Assembly (NCBI RefSeq): GCF_013304825.1 | Contig: NZ_JAAWUO010000014.1 | Span: 1-64,000 of the forward strand | Source: Blautia schinkii | Lineage (GTDB): Bacteria; Bacillota; Clostridia; Lachnospirales; Lachnospiraceae | Reading direction: 5' to 3' | DNA length: 64,000 bases | Part shown: in pieces, positions 27,126 to 36,075 of the stretch | Numbering within the stretch: position 1 is the stretch's first letter | Layout of the letters: each line of letters starts with the position of its first letter | The notes under the pieces: generated by a model | The model's database searches: none | Seen by the model: only the letters and a program-made list of their open reading frames with translations | Told to the model about the DNA's origin: nothing | Program-made: the position numbers and the translations under genes

Positions 27126-27995
27126 ATGGATTTCAAAAATGCAAAGGAACTCCTTGCTCTCTGCCGGGAAAAAAATCTTCCGATTTCCGAAGTAATGCGC
27201 CAGCGTGAGATCCTGCTTGGTGAAACCACTGCTGAAATCGTGAACCAGCGCATGAACCGTGTTCTGGAGATCATGAAGGACGCTGCTTTTTCCCCCATCA
27301 AAGATCCGGTGATATCTATGGGGGGACTGATCGGCGGTGAAGCCCGAAGGCTCTGCGAATTTCATGACCAGGGAAAAAGTCTGTGCGGAAATGTCCTTGG
27401 AAAAGGTATCACCTACGCTATGGCAACTCTGGAGACTAACGCTTCCATGGGACTTATCGTTGCCTCTCCTACTGCCGGCAGTGCCGGGATCGTTCCAGGA
27501 CTGATGCTTGCTCTTCAGGAGGTCTACGGCTTTTCCGATGAAAAAATCCGCCAGGCTCTTTTTAATGCAGGTGCCATCGGCTATCTTGCTATGCGCAATG
27601 CCACTGTGGCCGGTGCTGTCGGCGGATGCCAGGCTGAGGTTGGAATTGCTTCTGCCATGGCTGCTTCCGCTGCTGTAGAGCTTCTTGGCGGTACGCCCTT
27701 ACAATGCACTTACGCTGCTTCCACAGTTCTTATGAACATGCTCGGACTTGTATGTGATCCCGTAGGAGGCCTGGTGGAATATCCGTGCCAGAACCGTAAC
27801 GCAGCCGGTATTTCCAATGCCCTGATCGCAGCGGAAATGTCACTGGCAGGTATCACTCAGTTTATCCCTCTGGATGAGATGATCGATACCATGTACGCCG
27901 TGGGAAAAAAGCTTCCTGCAGAGCTTCGTGAGACTGCTCTTGGCGGCTGTGCAGCCACACCATCTGCCTGTGAGAAATGTCATCTTTGCAGCTGA
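27126..27995 (+). CDS. sdaAA: L-serine dehydratase, iron-sulfur-dependent, alpha subunit
   Basis: 289 residues from the ATG of MDFKNAKELL; AGGAGG at about 27110-27115 is too close to the ATG at 27117 and well placed for this one. Family motifs include ATLETNASMGLIVASPTAGS, AGIVPGLMLA and GLVCDPVGGLVEYPCQNRN. The closing cysteines (GGCAATPSACEKCHLC) fit the cluster-binding Cys set with the earlier Cys residues. Last gene of the serine operon, closed by a strong terminator. Confidence 0.96.
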   Translation: MDFKNAKELLALCREKNLPISEVMRQREILLGETTAEIVNQRMNRVLEIMKDAAFSPIKDPVISMGGLIGGEARRLCEFHDQGKSLCGNVLGKGITYAMATLETNASMGLIVASPTAGSAGIVPGLMLALQEVYGFSDEKIRQALFNAGAIGYLAMRNATVAGAVGGCQAEVGIASAMAASAAVELLGGTPLQCTYAASTVLMNMLGLVCDPVGGLVEYPCQNRNAAGISNALIAAEMSLAGITQFIPLDEMIDTMYAVGKKLPAELRETALGGCAATPSACEKCHLCS

Positions 27996-28050
27996 TGAGC
28001 AGAGTATAACCCATAATAAACAGGGCCCCGACTGAAATGACTCAAACAAC

Positions 28051-28103
28051 AAAACGGAGAATTCCTGAACTTCTTTTTTAGGGAATTCTCCGTTTTCTTT
28101 TTT
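28051..28103 (+). terminator. Terminator of the serine operon
   Basis: AAAACGGAGAATTCC and GGAATTCTCCGTTTT pair perfectly around a 15-base loop and are followed by CTTTTTTT. Confidence 0.93.
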
Positions 28104-28138
28104 ATAACAGGCATTCTGATCTCACATTCGCTGTTTAT

Positions 28139-28321
28139 TCAGATTTTTTCAATTTTATTTCGTAGTTCCAGCATTCTATGATCCAGATTTGCAATTTCTT
28201 CTGCATATTTTTTTAATTCCGCTTCAATTTCCGCATTGTCTCTTTTTTTATAATACAACTCATATTCTAACACAGACCAGTAATCCATCGCAATAGTCCG
28301 AATCTTTGATGCAGCTGTCAA
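28139..28321 (-). pseudogene. Remnant of a RelA/SpoT-domain alarmone synthetase
   Basis: A 60-residue frame with a TTG start reads KIRTIAMDYWSVLEYELYYK and then a charged coiled tail. This is the last conserved block of small GTP pyrophosphokinases (compare IQIRTNGMDFWATLEHQLRYK-like text in the intact gene at 52045-52722). The catalytic part is missing. Just upstream, in another frame (ATG at 28424, end 28260), a 54-residue stretch begins MSKKKSKKIRKEQAQE, which could be the old N-terminus after a large internal deletion. Most likely a dead gene. Confidence 0.65.
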
Positions 28322-28541
28322 TGGCTGCTGTTTTTTCTGCCGCCAGTTCAGGATGTTCCGGTTCTGCTGAACTGAATTCCTGAGCCTGCTCTTTTCTGAT
28401 CTTCTTTGATTTCTTTTTTGACATAGTTTTTCCGTATGTTTTAATTTTACTTTCTAACTGATCTATTGTGTACCTTTCTATCTTATATGTAACTGCAGAA
28501 GTTTACATCAAATCAAAGTAAGACTATTGTTAATTATCTGC

Positions 28542-28595
28542 AAAAAATCCTTCTGAAAATCTGAATATCTCAGTTTTTCCAGAAGGATCTTTTTT
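28542..28595 (-). terminator. Terminator of the amt-glnB operon
   Basis: On the minus strand GATCCTTCTGGAAAAACTGA pairs with TCAGATTTTCAGAAGGATTT and is followed by TTTTTTG. It lies 15 bases after the glnB stop. The rest of the 28425-28609 gap shows nothing else I can support. Confidence 0.88.
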
Positions 28596-28609
28596 ACATC
28601 TTTATTATT

Positions 28610-28969
28610 TTACAGGAACTCCGACTGCAGTGCATCATATCCGGTCTCACCGGTTCGGATTCGGACAGCATTTCGGATCTCGTAGCTGAATATCTTACCA
28701 TCGCCCGGATCACCGGTGAATGCTGCTTTCTGAATGGCATCAATAACTTTAATCTCCCAGTCTTCTGATGATACTACGATCTCAAACTTGATCTTCGGTT
28801 TCAGAAATACATCGATTTTAGAACCACGGACATATTCTGTATAGCCGCGCTGTGTTCCGCAGCCCATGATCTGGGTTACTGTAAATCCGTTTACCTGGAT
28901 GTCATTTAACGCTGCTTTGACATCTTCCATTTTTTCTTCTCTTACGATTGCTTCTATTTTAATCAACAT
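28610..28969 (-). CDS. glnB: P-II family nitrogen regulatory protein
   Basis: 119 residues, a full-length P-II trimer subunit. The body motif GKIFSYEIRNAVRIRTGETG matches the P-II C-terminal signature (about 85-108). The T-loop is RGYTEYVRGSKIDVFLKPKI. Tyr51, the site of uridylylation in enterobacterial GlnB, is not present (Lys/Ile there), so control is probably by ATP/ADP and 2-oxoglutarate binding only. It sits 54 bases after amt on the same strand, the classical pair in which P-II plugs the ammonium channel. Confidence 0.93.
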   Translation of the reverse strand: MLIKIEAIVREEKMEDVKAALNDIQVNGFTVTQIMGCGTQRGYTEYVRGSKIDVFLKPKIKFEIVVSSEDWEIKVIDAIQKAAFTGDPGDGKIFSYEIRNAVRIRTGETGYDALQSEFL

Positions 28970-29023
28970 ACTATAATCTCCTCTTTAACACCATCATTCA
29001 CATTAACAGGAAATGGACTCTTA

Positions 29024-30262
29024 TCAGTCAAATCCATTGAATGACGGATATGCATTCTCTCCATGCTGGGATGCGTCCAGACCAACCAGTTCTTCCTTCG
29101 GATCTACACGAAGCGGTGTAAAAATACGCACGATTCCAATACAGATCAGTGTTCCCACAATGGCAACAGCAATGGTGATCACAATACTTAAAACCTGTGC
29201 CAGAAACAGACGGTAATCTCCAAATACAAGGCCGTCCCATTTTGCAGCGGAATTGATCGAAGATTTTCCGAAAAGTCCGGTTGCGATTCCACCCCAGATA
29301 CCACCTATACCATGACAGCCAAAAGCATCCAGCGCATCGTCGATCTTCAGCTTCTGTTTCAGAAGGATCACTGTAAAATAACAGATCGGGCTTACCAGAA
29401 TTCCAATGATAAAGGATGCCCATACCGGCACGAATCCAGCTCCCGGTGTAATGGCTACCAGTCCGATAACAAGACCTGTGGATGCACCAACCAGTGTCGG
29501 TTTTCCCTCACGGATCACCTCAATCAGCATCCAGGTCAGCAATGCGCAGGCAGAAGAAATGCTACTGGTCATAAAGGCATGTGCTGCAAGTCCGTCTGCC
29601 TTCAGTGCACTTCCTGCGTTAAATCCGAACCAGCCAAACCACAGCATGGCTGCACCCAGGAAAACAAATGGAATATTATGGGTGCGGTAGGTTGCTTTTG
29701 CGTAGCCACGTCTCTGTTTAAGATAAATGGCCAGTACAAGTGCACTGACGCCGGAGCTGATATGTACTACATTTCCTCCTGCAAAATCCACTGAACCGAT
29801 AGCTGCCAGAAATCCGCCGTCTCCCCAGACCATATGTGCCATAGGATAATACACGATCACAGACCAGATTGCAACAAAAAGAAACAGTGCTTTAAAACGC
29901 ATTCTTCCAACAACAGCGCCTGTGATCAGTGCCGGTGTGATCATGGCAAACATCATCTGGAACGCTGCAAATACCAGATGCGGAATGGTATCTGCATAAG
30001 GTCCCGGCTCCCAGCCGACACCGTTCATGGCAAACCACCGGAAGTCACCGATAATCCCACCGTGGTTTCCACCAAAGGCAAGTGAATAACCAAACAATGT
30101 CCACATCACAACAGACAGACCCATGATCGCAGCACAGGCCATCATAGTATTAACAACATTTTTTCTCCGGACAAGTCCTCCATAGAAAAATGCCAGCCCC
30201 GGTGTCATAAAGAACACAAAGGCCGTACAGATCAGCATAAAACCAGTATCTCCTGCATTCAT
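29024..30262 (-). CDS. amt: Ammonium transporter
   Basis: 412 residues from the ATG of MNAGDTGFML, seven bases after GGAGG; an ATG two codons earlier is too close to the ribosome site. About 11 membrane helices. Signatures are FFYGGLVRRKNVVNTMMAC, FNAGSALKADG and DAFGCHGIGGIWGGIATGLF, where the twin pore histidine region is found (GCHGIGG and the later-helix His). The C-terminal tail ends after VGLDASQHGENAYPS, the part that contacts P-II. Operon with glnB; preceded by an attenuator-like leader. Confidence 0.95.
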   Translation of the reverse strand: MNAGDTGFMLICTAFVFFMTPGLAFFYGGLVRRKNVVNTMMACAAIMGLSVVMWTLFGYSLAFGGNHGGIIGDFRWFAMNGVGWEPGPYADTIPHLVFAAFQMMFAMITPALITGAVVGRMRFKALFLFVAIWSVIVYYPMAHMVWGDGGFLAAIGSVDFAGGNVVHISSGVSALVLAIYLKQRRGYAKATYRTHNIPFVFLGAAMLWFGWFGFNAGSALKADGLAAHAFMTSSISSACALLTWMLIEVIREGKPTLVGASTGLVIGLVAITPGAGFVPVWASFIIGILVSPICYFTVILLKQKLKIDDALDAFGCHGIGGIWGGIATGLFGKSSINSAAKWDGLVFGDYRLFLAQVLSIVITIAVAIVGTLICIGIVRIFTPLRVDPKEELVGLDASQHGENAYPSFNGFD

Positions 30263-30302
30263 AATCATTCCTCCTCGATTCCCTCATTTATTTCTGCAAC
30301 GC

Positions 30303-30341
30303 AAAAAGCGCCTGGAAACTTAATTTCCAGACGCCTTTGTC
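30303..30341 (-). promoter_or_regulatory. Attenuator leader of amt-glnB (terminator plus hexaloop hairpin)
   Basis: On the minus strand GAC-AAAGGC-GTC (30330-30341) can form a small hairpin. Its 3' half lies in the 5' arm of a terminator (AGGCGTCTGGAAA against TTTCCAGGCGC) ending in TTTTTG. The loop AAAGGC is identical to that of the amino acid ABC leader while the stem differs. The transcript should start near 30344. Confidence 0.65.
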
Positions 30342-30350
30342 ATGGGAGTT

Positions 30351-30379
30351 ATCATAGCAGATAATTTTTTTGATTTCAA
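30351..30379 (-). promoter_or_regulatory. Promoter of amt-glnB
   Basis: On the minus strand TTGAAA (30374-30379), 17 bases, TATGAT (30351-30356), with TGC before the -10 box giving an extended -10. Confidence 0.8.
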
Positions 30380-30481
30380 GAGTTTTTCTTTAATTTTCTT
30401 ATTTTCTTACAGACTTACTATGTTTTACTGATATACTTTTTTATTTTCAGCAATCTGTCTGATACATTTTTTCAGCATCTT

Positions 30482-31207
30482 TTACAAGATCCACATTTTG
30501 ATCAAACTTAAGATCAGCAGATGTGCCGGATAGAAAATATAGAAAAACCACTTGGAAAACTTCGGTGCTTTTTCAGATTTTTTTCCATTATAGAAGCAGA
30601 TAATGATAATTCCTGATACTATGATTCCAATTGCTGAAAGCAATGCATGAAGCAATGCCTGTGCAGCCGGCAAAGTTTCGGCATAAGACGCGTAATTAAA
30701 CGCAGCAAAAAGCACTGCTCCGATTCCATAAGCCTGAACCATTTTCTTTCTGTTTCCCCATGCTGCATGAAACCAGATTGTAAAAACTGGTGCCAGGATC
30801 GCCCAGTCCGAATAAACGGACAGAACCAGCAGAATGAGTGTAAGCGGAATCCTCCACTTACTTGCCATCATCTTATCCTGTATCACCAGGATCATGAAGC
30901 AGATAAACAGTGTAAATATCATATTCAGCTGTGAAAAATCAAATGCCATCATATAGGGAACCTGGGAGATTCCTGCAAAGATCAGAAGTCTCTCGCCATA
31001 TTTTCTCCGGGAATGTGTATAGTAAAAACCTTCCACAAGGAAATAGCACATGGTAATGGCTGTGAAGTAGCCGATATCAACCAGTACTTCCCAGAGTATC
31101 GTGTTTTCCGGTAACAATACATTGGCGATATGGTTCAAAAGCATAGTAAAAATTGCCAGATATTTAATGGCATCCCGGGTCAGTCCCGGCTTTTCTGTTG
31201 TTGTCAT
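30482..31207 (-). CDS. TraX family membrane protein
   Basis: 241 residues with about seven or eight membrane helices. The start TRDAIKYLAIFTMLLNHIAN and the following YFTAITMCYFLVEGFYYTHS are typical of the TraX family, named after an F-plasmid pilin acetylase. Chromosomal Firmicutes copies have unknown targets and probably acylate or modify an envelope component. It stands alone, between amt and nudC, so context gives no further clue. Confidence 0.88.
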   Translation of the reverse strand: MTTTEKPGLTRDAIKYLAIFTMLLNHIANVLLPENTILWEVLVDIGYFTAITMCYFLVEGFYYTHSRRKYGERLLIFAGISQVPYMMAFDFSQLNMIFTLFICFMILVIQDKMMASKWRIPLTLILLVLSVYSDWAILAPVFTIWFHAAWGNRKKMVQAYGIGAVLFAAFNYASYAETLPAAQALLHALLSAIGIIVSGIIIICFYNGKKSEKAPKFSKWFFYIFYPAHLLILSLIKMWIL

Positions 31208-31335
31208 GATCTTCTCCTTCTGTACAGAAAACTTCTCAGACCTTTAACATCTTCTGCACAATATAATACATTTATCTTACACTGATTTTCTGACTCATAC
31301 AACTTTTTTGTTATTACTGGTCACCAAAAGGACAG

Positions 31336-31364
31336 TTGCCTTTTTCTTAAGGTAAGCTTATACT
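31336..31364 (+). promoter_or_regulatory. Promoter of nudC
   Basis: TTGCCT (31336-31341), 17 bases, TATACT (31359-31364), about 80 bases before the start codon. Confidence 0.7.
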
Positions 31365-31446
31365 GTAGAAAGCGTGCTGTATTTTATATGGCAAAACTTC
31401 TCAGCAAACGTTGTAAAACAATAAATTCGGAAAGGAATTATCGATC

Positions 31447-32283
31447 ATGATCCAGGATATCGCACCACATACCTATCACAACGAATACAAGCCTGTGGCC
31501 CCGGATAAAGGAAGCCACATCCTCGCCTATGAAGAAGGAAAGATCCTTATGAAAAAAGATGGCGAGACTATGACTCTTCCAAGCTTTGGAGAGCTGGAAG
31601 GAAAAGTTGAAAACCTATATGAGAATTATATCTATCTCTTCTCCGTTGACGAAGAGCATTTTTATCTGATCCCGGATCTTGACACCAGTCTCCTTCCTGG
31701 TTATCAGTTTGAAATCACAAGAGTTCTCCGCACAGCAGAGCCACAGTATCTGGCTTTCGCAGGAATCACCGGATATCAGCTCTTTCAGTGGTACAGCAAG
31801 CGTCGTTTCTGCGGCTGCTGCGGCCAGCCAATGGTACACGATAAGACAGAGCGCAAAATGATCTGTCCTTCCTGCGGAAACGGAGAATATCCGGTACTTT
31901 CCCCTGCTGTAATCGTAGGCGTTACCAACGGCGACAAGCTGATCCTCTCCAAATATGAGGGCCGAAATCACACCCGCTACGCCATGATCGCAGGTTTTGC
32001 CGAGATTGGCGAGACCATCGAAGAGACCGTTCACCGTGAAGTTATGGAAGAGATCGGCATAAAGGTCAAAAATCTCCGCTACTACAAGAGCCAGCCATGG
32101 TCTTTTTCCGGCACTCTCCTGTTCGGCTTCTACTGTGACCTAGACGGCGATGACACCCTCACTGTAGACCACAATGAACTCTCCATGGCCTCCTGGTTCA
32201 ATCGGGAAGACATCCCGGATGAGGGCGATAATATCAGCCTTACCAAGGAAATGATGATGGCGTTTAAGCACGGAAGGGCCTGA
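31447..32283 (+). CDS. nudC: NAD(+) diphosphatase / RNA deNADding Nudix hydrolase
   Basis: 278 residues. A zinc ribbon is formed by CGCCGQPM and CPSCG (about 119-143). The Nudix box is split as GFAEIGETIEETV and REVMEEIG (about 184-207). The NudC-specific motif SQPWSFSGTL follows. The family cleaves NAD(H) to NMN(H) and AMP and removes NAD caps from RNA. AAGGAA precedes the start. Single gene, closed by a two-way terminator shared with glgP. Confidence 0.93.
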   Translation: MIQDIAPHTYHNEYKPVAPDKGSHILAYEEGKILMKKDGETMTLPSFGELEGKVENLYENYIYLFSVDEEHFYLIPDLDTSLLPGYQFEITRVLRTAEPQYLAFAGITGYQLFQWYSKRRFCGCCGQPMVHDKTERKMICPSCGNGEYPVLSPAVIVGVTNGDKLILSKYEGRNHTRYAMIAGFAEIGETIEETVHREVMEEIGIKVKNLRYYKSQPWSFSGTLLFGFYCDLDGDDTLTVDHNELSMASWFNREDIPDEGDNISLTKEMMMAFKHGRA

Positions 32284-32330
32284 AATAATTCCATAAAAAC
32301 TTCTCCATTGTAATATTTCTGGACACAAAA

Positions 32331-32380
32331 AAGCACCGACGTTCTGCTGTAAATTCAACTGAACGTCGGTGTTTCTTTTA
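32331..32380. terminator. Bidirectional terminator between nudC and glgP
   Basis: AAGCACCGACGTTC pairs with GAACGTCGGTGTTT (one G-T pair) around a 16-base loop. A-rich and T-rich flanks fit both directions. Confidence 0.9.
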
Positions 32381-32397
32381 TTCTGACTGCTATGATA

Positions 32398-34665
32398 TTA
32401 TTTCTCCGCTGTCAGATGCCAGATATCTCTGTTGTACTCCTCGATAGTTCTGTCTGAAGAAAAGTATCCTGCTTTTGCGATGTTTACAAGCATCTTCTCT
32501 GCCCATGCGGTTCTGTCCTCATAATCGCACAGTGCCTGATCTTTCACCTTTGCATAATCCTCGAAGTCAAGAAGAGTCATGAACCAGTCTTTGCTTACGA
32601 TCTCGTGATGCAGTCTTCTTAAATGCTCCTCACTTCCGATAGCAAGAAGTTCATTTCCAATGATGAAATCTACTGCGTGGCGGATACGCTCGTCTTTGTC
32701 GTAGAAATCTTTTGCACAGTAATCTGCTTTCTCATAGTGATTGATAACCTGCTCACTGGACTCACCGAAGATATAGATATTATCCTTACCTACCAGCTGG
32801 CTGATCTCCACATTTGCACCATCCATAGTACCAAGTGTCACAGCACCGTTAAGCATAAATTTCATGTTTCCGGTTCCGCTGGCTTCTTTGGATGCAAGAG
32901 AAATCTGCTCGGAGATATCGCAGGCCGGAATCAGCTTCTCTGCTGCACTTACATTGTAGTTTTCCACCATAACAACCTTCATATATGGAGAAACTTCCGG
33001 ATCATTGTTGATAAGTTCCTGTAAGCAGAGGATCAGGTGGATAATGTCCTTTGCGATAACGTATGCAGGAGCTGCTTTTGCGCCGAAAATGAAAGTTACC
33101 GGGCGCTGCGGCTTCTCGCCTGCTTTGATCTTCAGATAACGGTCAATAATGTAAAGTGCATTCAGCTGCTGACGTTTGTACTCATGAAGACGTTTGATCT
33201 GGATATCATAAACACTGTGAGTATTGATTTCCTCGCCTGTGTTGGCTTTAATAAACTCTGCACATCTCTTCTTTGCATCCTGTTTGATCTTCAGGATATT
33301 TGCAAGAACATCCTGGTTTCCTTTGAAGTCAAGCATCTTGTCAAGCTCAAAAGAATCTTTGCGGAAGCCGTCACCGAGCATGGATGTGATGTACTCTGTC
33401 AGCGGATGGTTGCAGTGAAGAAGCCATCTGCGGAAGGTGATTCCATTTGTCTTATTATTAAATTTATCCGGATAGATCTCATAGAACTGATGAAGCTCTG
33501 TTTCCTTCAGTATATCTGTATGAAGGGATGCAACACCGTTGATGGAAAATCCGTAATGAATGTCCATATGTGCCATGTGAACCAGGTCGTTCTTATCAAT
33601 GATTGCAAGATTCTCCTGCGGATATTTTGCTTTGATACGCTCGTCCAGTTTGCGGATGATCGGCATCAGATGCGGAACAACCTCCTCAAGATAGGAGATC
33701 GGCCATTTCTCAAGTGCCTCTGCAAGGATGGTATGGTTGGTATAAGCGCACACATGAGATACAATCTCACAAGCCTCCTCAAATTCGATTCCGCGCTCTG
33801 TAAGAAGACGGATCAGCTCCGGAATTACCATACTCGGATGTGTATCATTGATCTGAATCACTGCGTAATCAGCAAGGTCATGAAGATTGCAGCCTTTTGC
33901 TGTTGCCTCATCCAAGATCAGCTGTGCTGCATTGCTTACCATGAAATACTGCTGATAAATACGAAGCTTTCTTCCTGCGTCATCACTGTCATCCGGATAC
34001 AGGAACAGTGTCAGGTTGTGGAGCAGATCCTTCTTATCAAAGGAGATTCCCTCGCCTACAATGCTCTCATCTGCAATATCAATATCAAAAAGACGAAGCT
34101 TGATCGCTTTGTTCTCATATCCTGCTACATCAATATCATACAGTGTGGATTTCAGCATAAATCCCTTAAACGGTACATAGTAGGAAATTCCTGCATCTGT
34201 AAGCCAGCTCTCCGGCTCGATCCACGGGTTCGGTGTCTCAAACTGAAGATGATCTTTAAACTCCTGTTTAAAAAGTCCAAGGTGATAATTAAGGCCGATT
34301 CCTTCACCCGGAAGACCTAAGGTTGCGATGGAATCCAGGAAGCAGGCTGCCAGTCGGCCAAGTCCACCGTTTCCAAGAGATGGCTCCGGCTCGATCTCCT
34401 CGATCATGGAAAGCTCTTTACCGTTCTCTTTAAGATATTTTGAAACTTCATCATAAACACCCAGATTGATCAGGTTGTTGGAGAGCAGTTTACCGATGAG
34501 AAACTCTGCGGAAATATAATAAATTTTCTTTTTTCCGTCCTGATAACCGCGACCCTTCAGCTGCTCTTTTGTCCAGGAGAGAAGTCCGTGATAGATTTCC
34601 TCGTTTGTACAATCTTTTACATTTTTGTTATATTTGTCTTCAAATACTTTGCTTAATGTTTCCAT
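32398..34665 (-). CDS. glgP: Glycogen/alpha-glucan phosphorylase
   Basis: 755 residues from the ATG of [10 protein letters not shown], with AAGGAG upstream. Contains the phosphorylase signature [18 protein letters not shown], the active-site region [20 protein letters not shown], and the PLP site [14 protein letters not shown], in which Lys holds the cofactor. It is slightly shorter than the typical 800+ residues because the N-terminal regulatory extension is short, as in many Clostridia. It releases glucose-1-phosphate from stored glycogen. No other glg gene is next to it. Confidence 0.95.
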   Translation of the reverse strand: METLSKVFEDKYNKNVKDCTNEEIYHGLLSWTKEQLKGRGYQDGKKKIYYISAEFLIGKLLSNNLINLGVYDEVSKYLKENGKELSMIEEIEPEPSLGNGGLGRLAACFLDSIATLGLPGEGIGLNYHLGLFKQEFKDHLQFETPNPWIEPESWLTDAGISYYVPFKGFMLKSTLYDIDVAGYENKAIKLRLFDIDIADESIVGEGISFDKKDLLHNLTLFLYPDDSDDAGRKLRIYQQYFMVSNAAQLILDEATAKGCNLHDLADYAVIQINDTHPSMVIPELIRLLTERGIEFEEACEIVSHVCAYTNHTILAEALEKWPISYLEEVVPHLMPIIRKLDERIKAKYPQENLAIIDKNDLVHMAHMDIHYGFSINGVASLHTDILKETELHQFYEIYPDKFNNKTNGITFRRWLLHCNHPLTEYITSMLGDGFRKDSFELDKMLDFKGNQDVLANILKIKQDAKKRCAEFIKANTGEEINTHSVYDIQIKRLHEYKRQQLNALYIIDRYLKIKAGEKPQRPVTFIFGAKAAPAYVIAKDIIHLILCLQELINNDPEVSPYMKVVMVENYNVSAAEKLIPACDISEQISLASKEASGTGNMKFMLNGAVTLGTMDGANVEISQLVGKDNIYIFGESSEQVINHYEKADYCAKDFYDKDERIRHAVDFIIGNELLAIGSEEHLRRLHHEIVSKDWFMTLLDFEDYAKVKDQALCDYEDRTAWAEKMLVNIAKAGYFSSDRTIEEYNRDIWHLTAEK

Positions 34666-34882
34666 TTTTTGATCTCCTTTCATGGATCTTGATGGGATGA
34701 AATATGTTTTTACAAGGTTGTTTGCTTTGTTTTTGATGATATTAGGATATCACGCATTTCCTTTCAAAAATATAACAATCCTGTCATGATATGCAAGATA
34801 TTTGTCAGACTGTTTTTCCCTTTTTACTGCAGCTCTGCATAGAAATGTAACCGGGACATGTGCGACTGCTGCGTGAGCTTTC

Positions 34883-35800
34883 TCATATCTGTCTCATACT
34901 CTTCCTGTACTTATGCGGCGAAACTTTATTGGACTGCTGAAATTTCTTGATAAAATAGCTTGTACTATTAAATCCCACCTGCATGGCTATCTCCGTCACA
35001 GGTGCATCGGAATGTGTCAGAAGGTACTTCGCCTTCTCCATACGGAAGTCATTGATGTATTCCACCAGGGTTTTTCCCGTATACTGGCGGAAAAGCTTCA
35101 TAAAATAATACTCACTGTAATTGGAAAGTCCGGAAAGCTCTGAAACGGTAAGATTCTCCTGATAGTGAAGGCTGATATGATCCAGCACTTCCTTTACTGC
35201 TGCAAGACTTTTATTCTGTTCTGTACTTACCGGGATAATATAATGCTTTGTCAGCATCTCATAAAAGAAATCAAAGAACAACATTTTCAGCTTCACATAA
35301 AAATATGGCTCTTTCTCCGTATGACAGTCATGGATCTCCTGAAAAATTTCCCGAAGCTTCTCATAGCCGGAATCTCCTTCTTCTATATGATGACAGAATT
35401 CTGCCTTGTTTTCTATTAATGGTGATACCACACATTCCTGGCAGATATCTCCCGGCTGACCTGCAAGGAATCCCAAGCTGAAAACTACGCTCTTATAATA
35501 AAGAGGCTTCTTAAGATCGGTTCTCATACTGTGGAGAACTCCACAGTTCACGATCAGGATGTCCCCTTTTTTCAGACGGATACTTTCCCTGTTCAGTCTG
35601 GCAAAACCGCTGCCTTTTTCAATATACATGATCTCCATCTCACTGTGCCAGTGGTCATACAGTGCATGAAAGATCTCGCAGTTTCCCGTATAGGTTTCCA
35701 CCGGCAGTTCAAAGGAACCGTGAGGACTTAATTCTTTTAGGTTATCATCCACTTCAGATACGTGAAGAGGATTTTTTTCGGATGTGTCTGTTTCTGGCAT
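34883..35800 (-). CDS. AraC-family regulator with cupin sensor domain
   Basis: 305 residues from the ATG of MPETDTSEKN, with GGAGG eight bases upstream; the longer frame lacks a site. An N-terminal cupin (about 30-110) has HWHSEMEIMYIEKGSG and IRLKKGDILIVNCGVLHSM. The C-terminal AraC double helix-turn-helix (about 205-305) has LSGLSNYSEYYFMKLFRQYT and IAMQVGFNSTSYFIKKF. Sugar or metabolite sensor by family. It is divergent from the Fe-ADH/ALDH pair (276-base gap), which it may control. Confidence 0.92.
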   Translation of the reverse strand: MPETDTSEKNPLHVSEVDDNLKELSPHGSFELPVETYTGNCEIFHALYDHWHSEMEIMYIEKGSGFARLNRESIRLKKGDILIVNCGVLHSMRTDLKKPLYYKSVVFSLGFLAGQPGDICQECVVSPLIENKAEFCHHIEEGDSGYEKLREIFQEIHDCHTEKEPYFYVKLKMLFFDFFYEMLTKHYIIPVSTEQNKSLAAVKEVLDHISLHYQENLTVSELSGLSNYSEYYFMKLFRQYTGKTLVEYINDFRMEKAKYLLTHSDAPVTEIAMQVGFNSTSYFIKKFQQSNKVSPHKYRKSMRQI

Positions 35801-35998
35801 GATTTCCTCCGTGATCAATATCTGTCCAGCGGATATTCTCATTCCACTGTACTGGCATAATAATCCGTTTATTTCTCTTAGTGTAAAGGATATTTGCAGC
35901 CATGACAATATTATATTTTTCCGTTTTCTTTTTTATGACGTTACTGTTACTCCGTTCTCAGCAACACGCCTCGCAATGCACTTCCACAAACAGCAATC

Positions 35999-36031
35999 TT
36001 GACTTTTCCCCTTCCAACTGCTATATATAAT
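35999..36031 (+). promoter_or_regulatory. Promoter of the Fe-ADH/ALDH operon
   Basis: TTGACT (35999-36004), 17 bases, TATATA (36022-36027); an overlapping TATAAT at 36026-36031 is an alternative -10. Confidence 0.7.
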
Positions 36032-36075
36032 ATTTAGTATAAAATAATTTGACTTTAAAAGGAATGAAAACTGCT

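Noticed and set aside
30345-30365. TTATC-TGCTAT-GATAA as a second leader hairpin for amt
   Set aside because: It coincides with the -10 promoter box, so it is upstream of the transcript start and not in the RNA; the loop also lacks the A/G pattern.
33037-34320. A 427-codon open frame on the plus strand
   Set aside because: It lies wholly antisense inside glgP, has no ribosome site and no family-like motifs; it is a shadow of glgP codon use.
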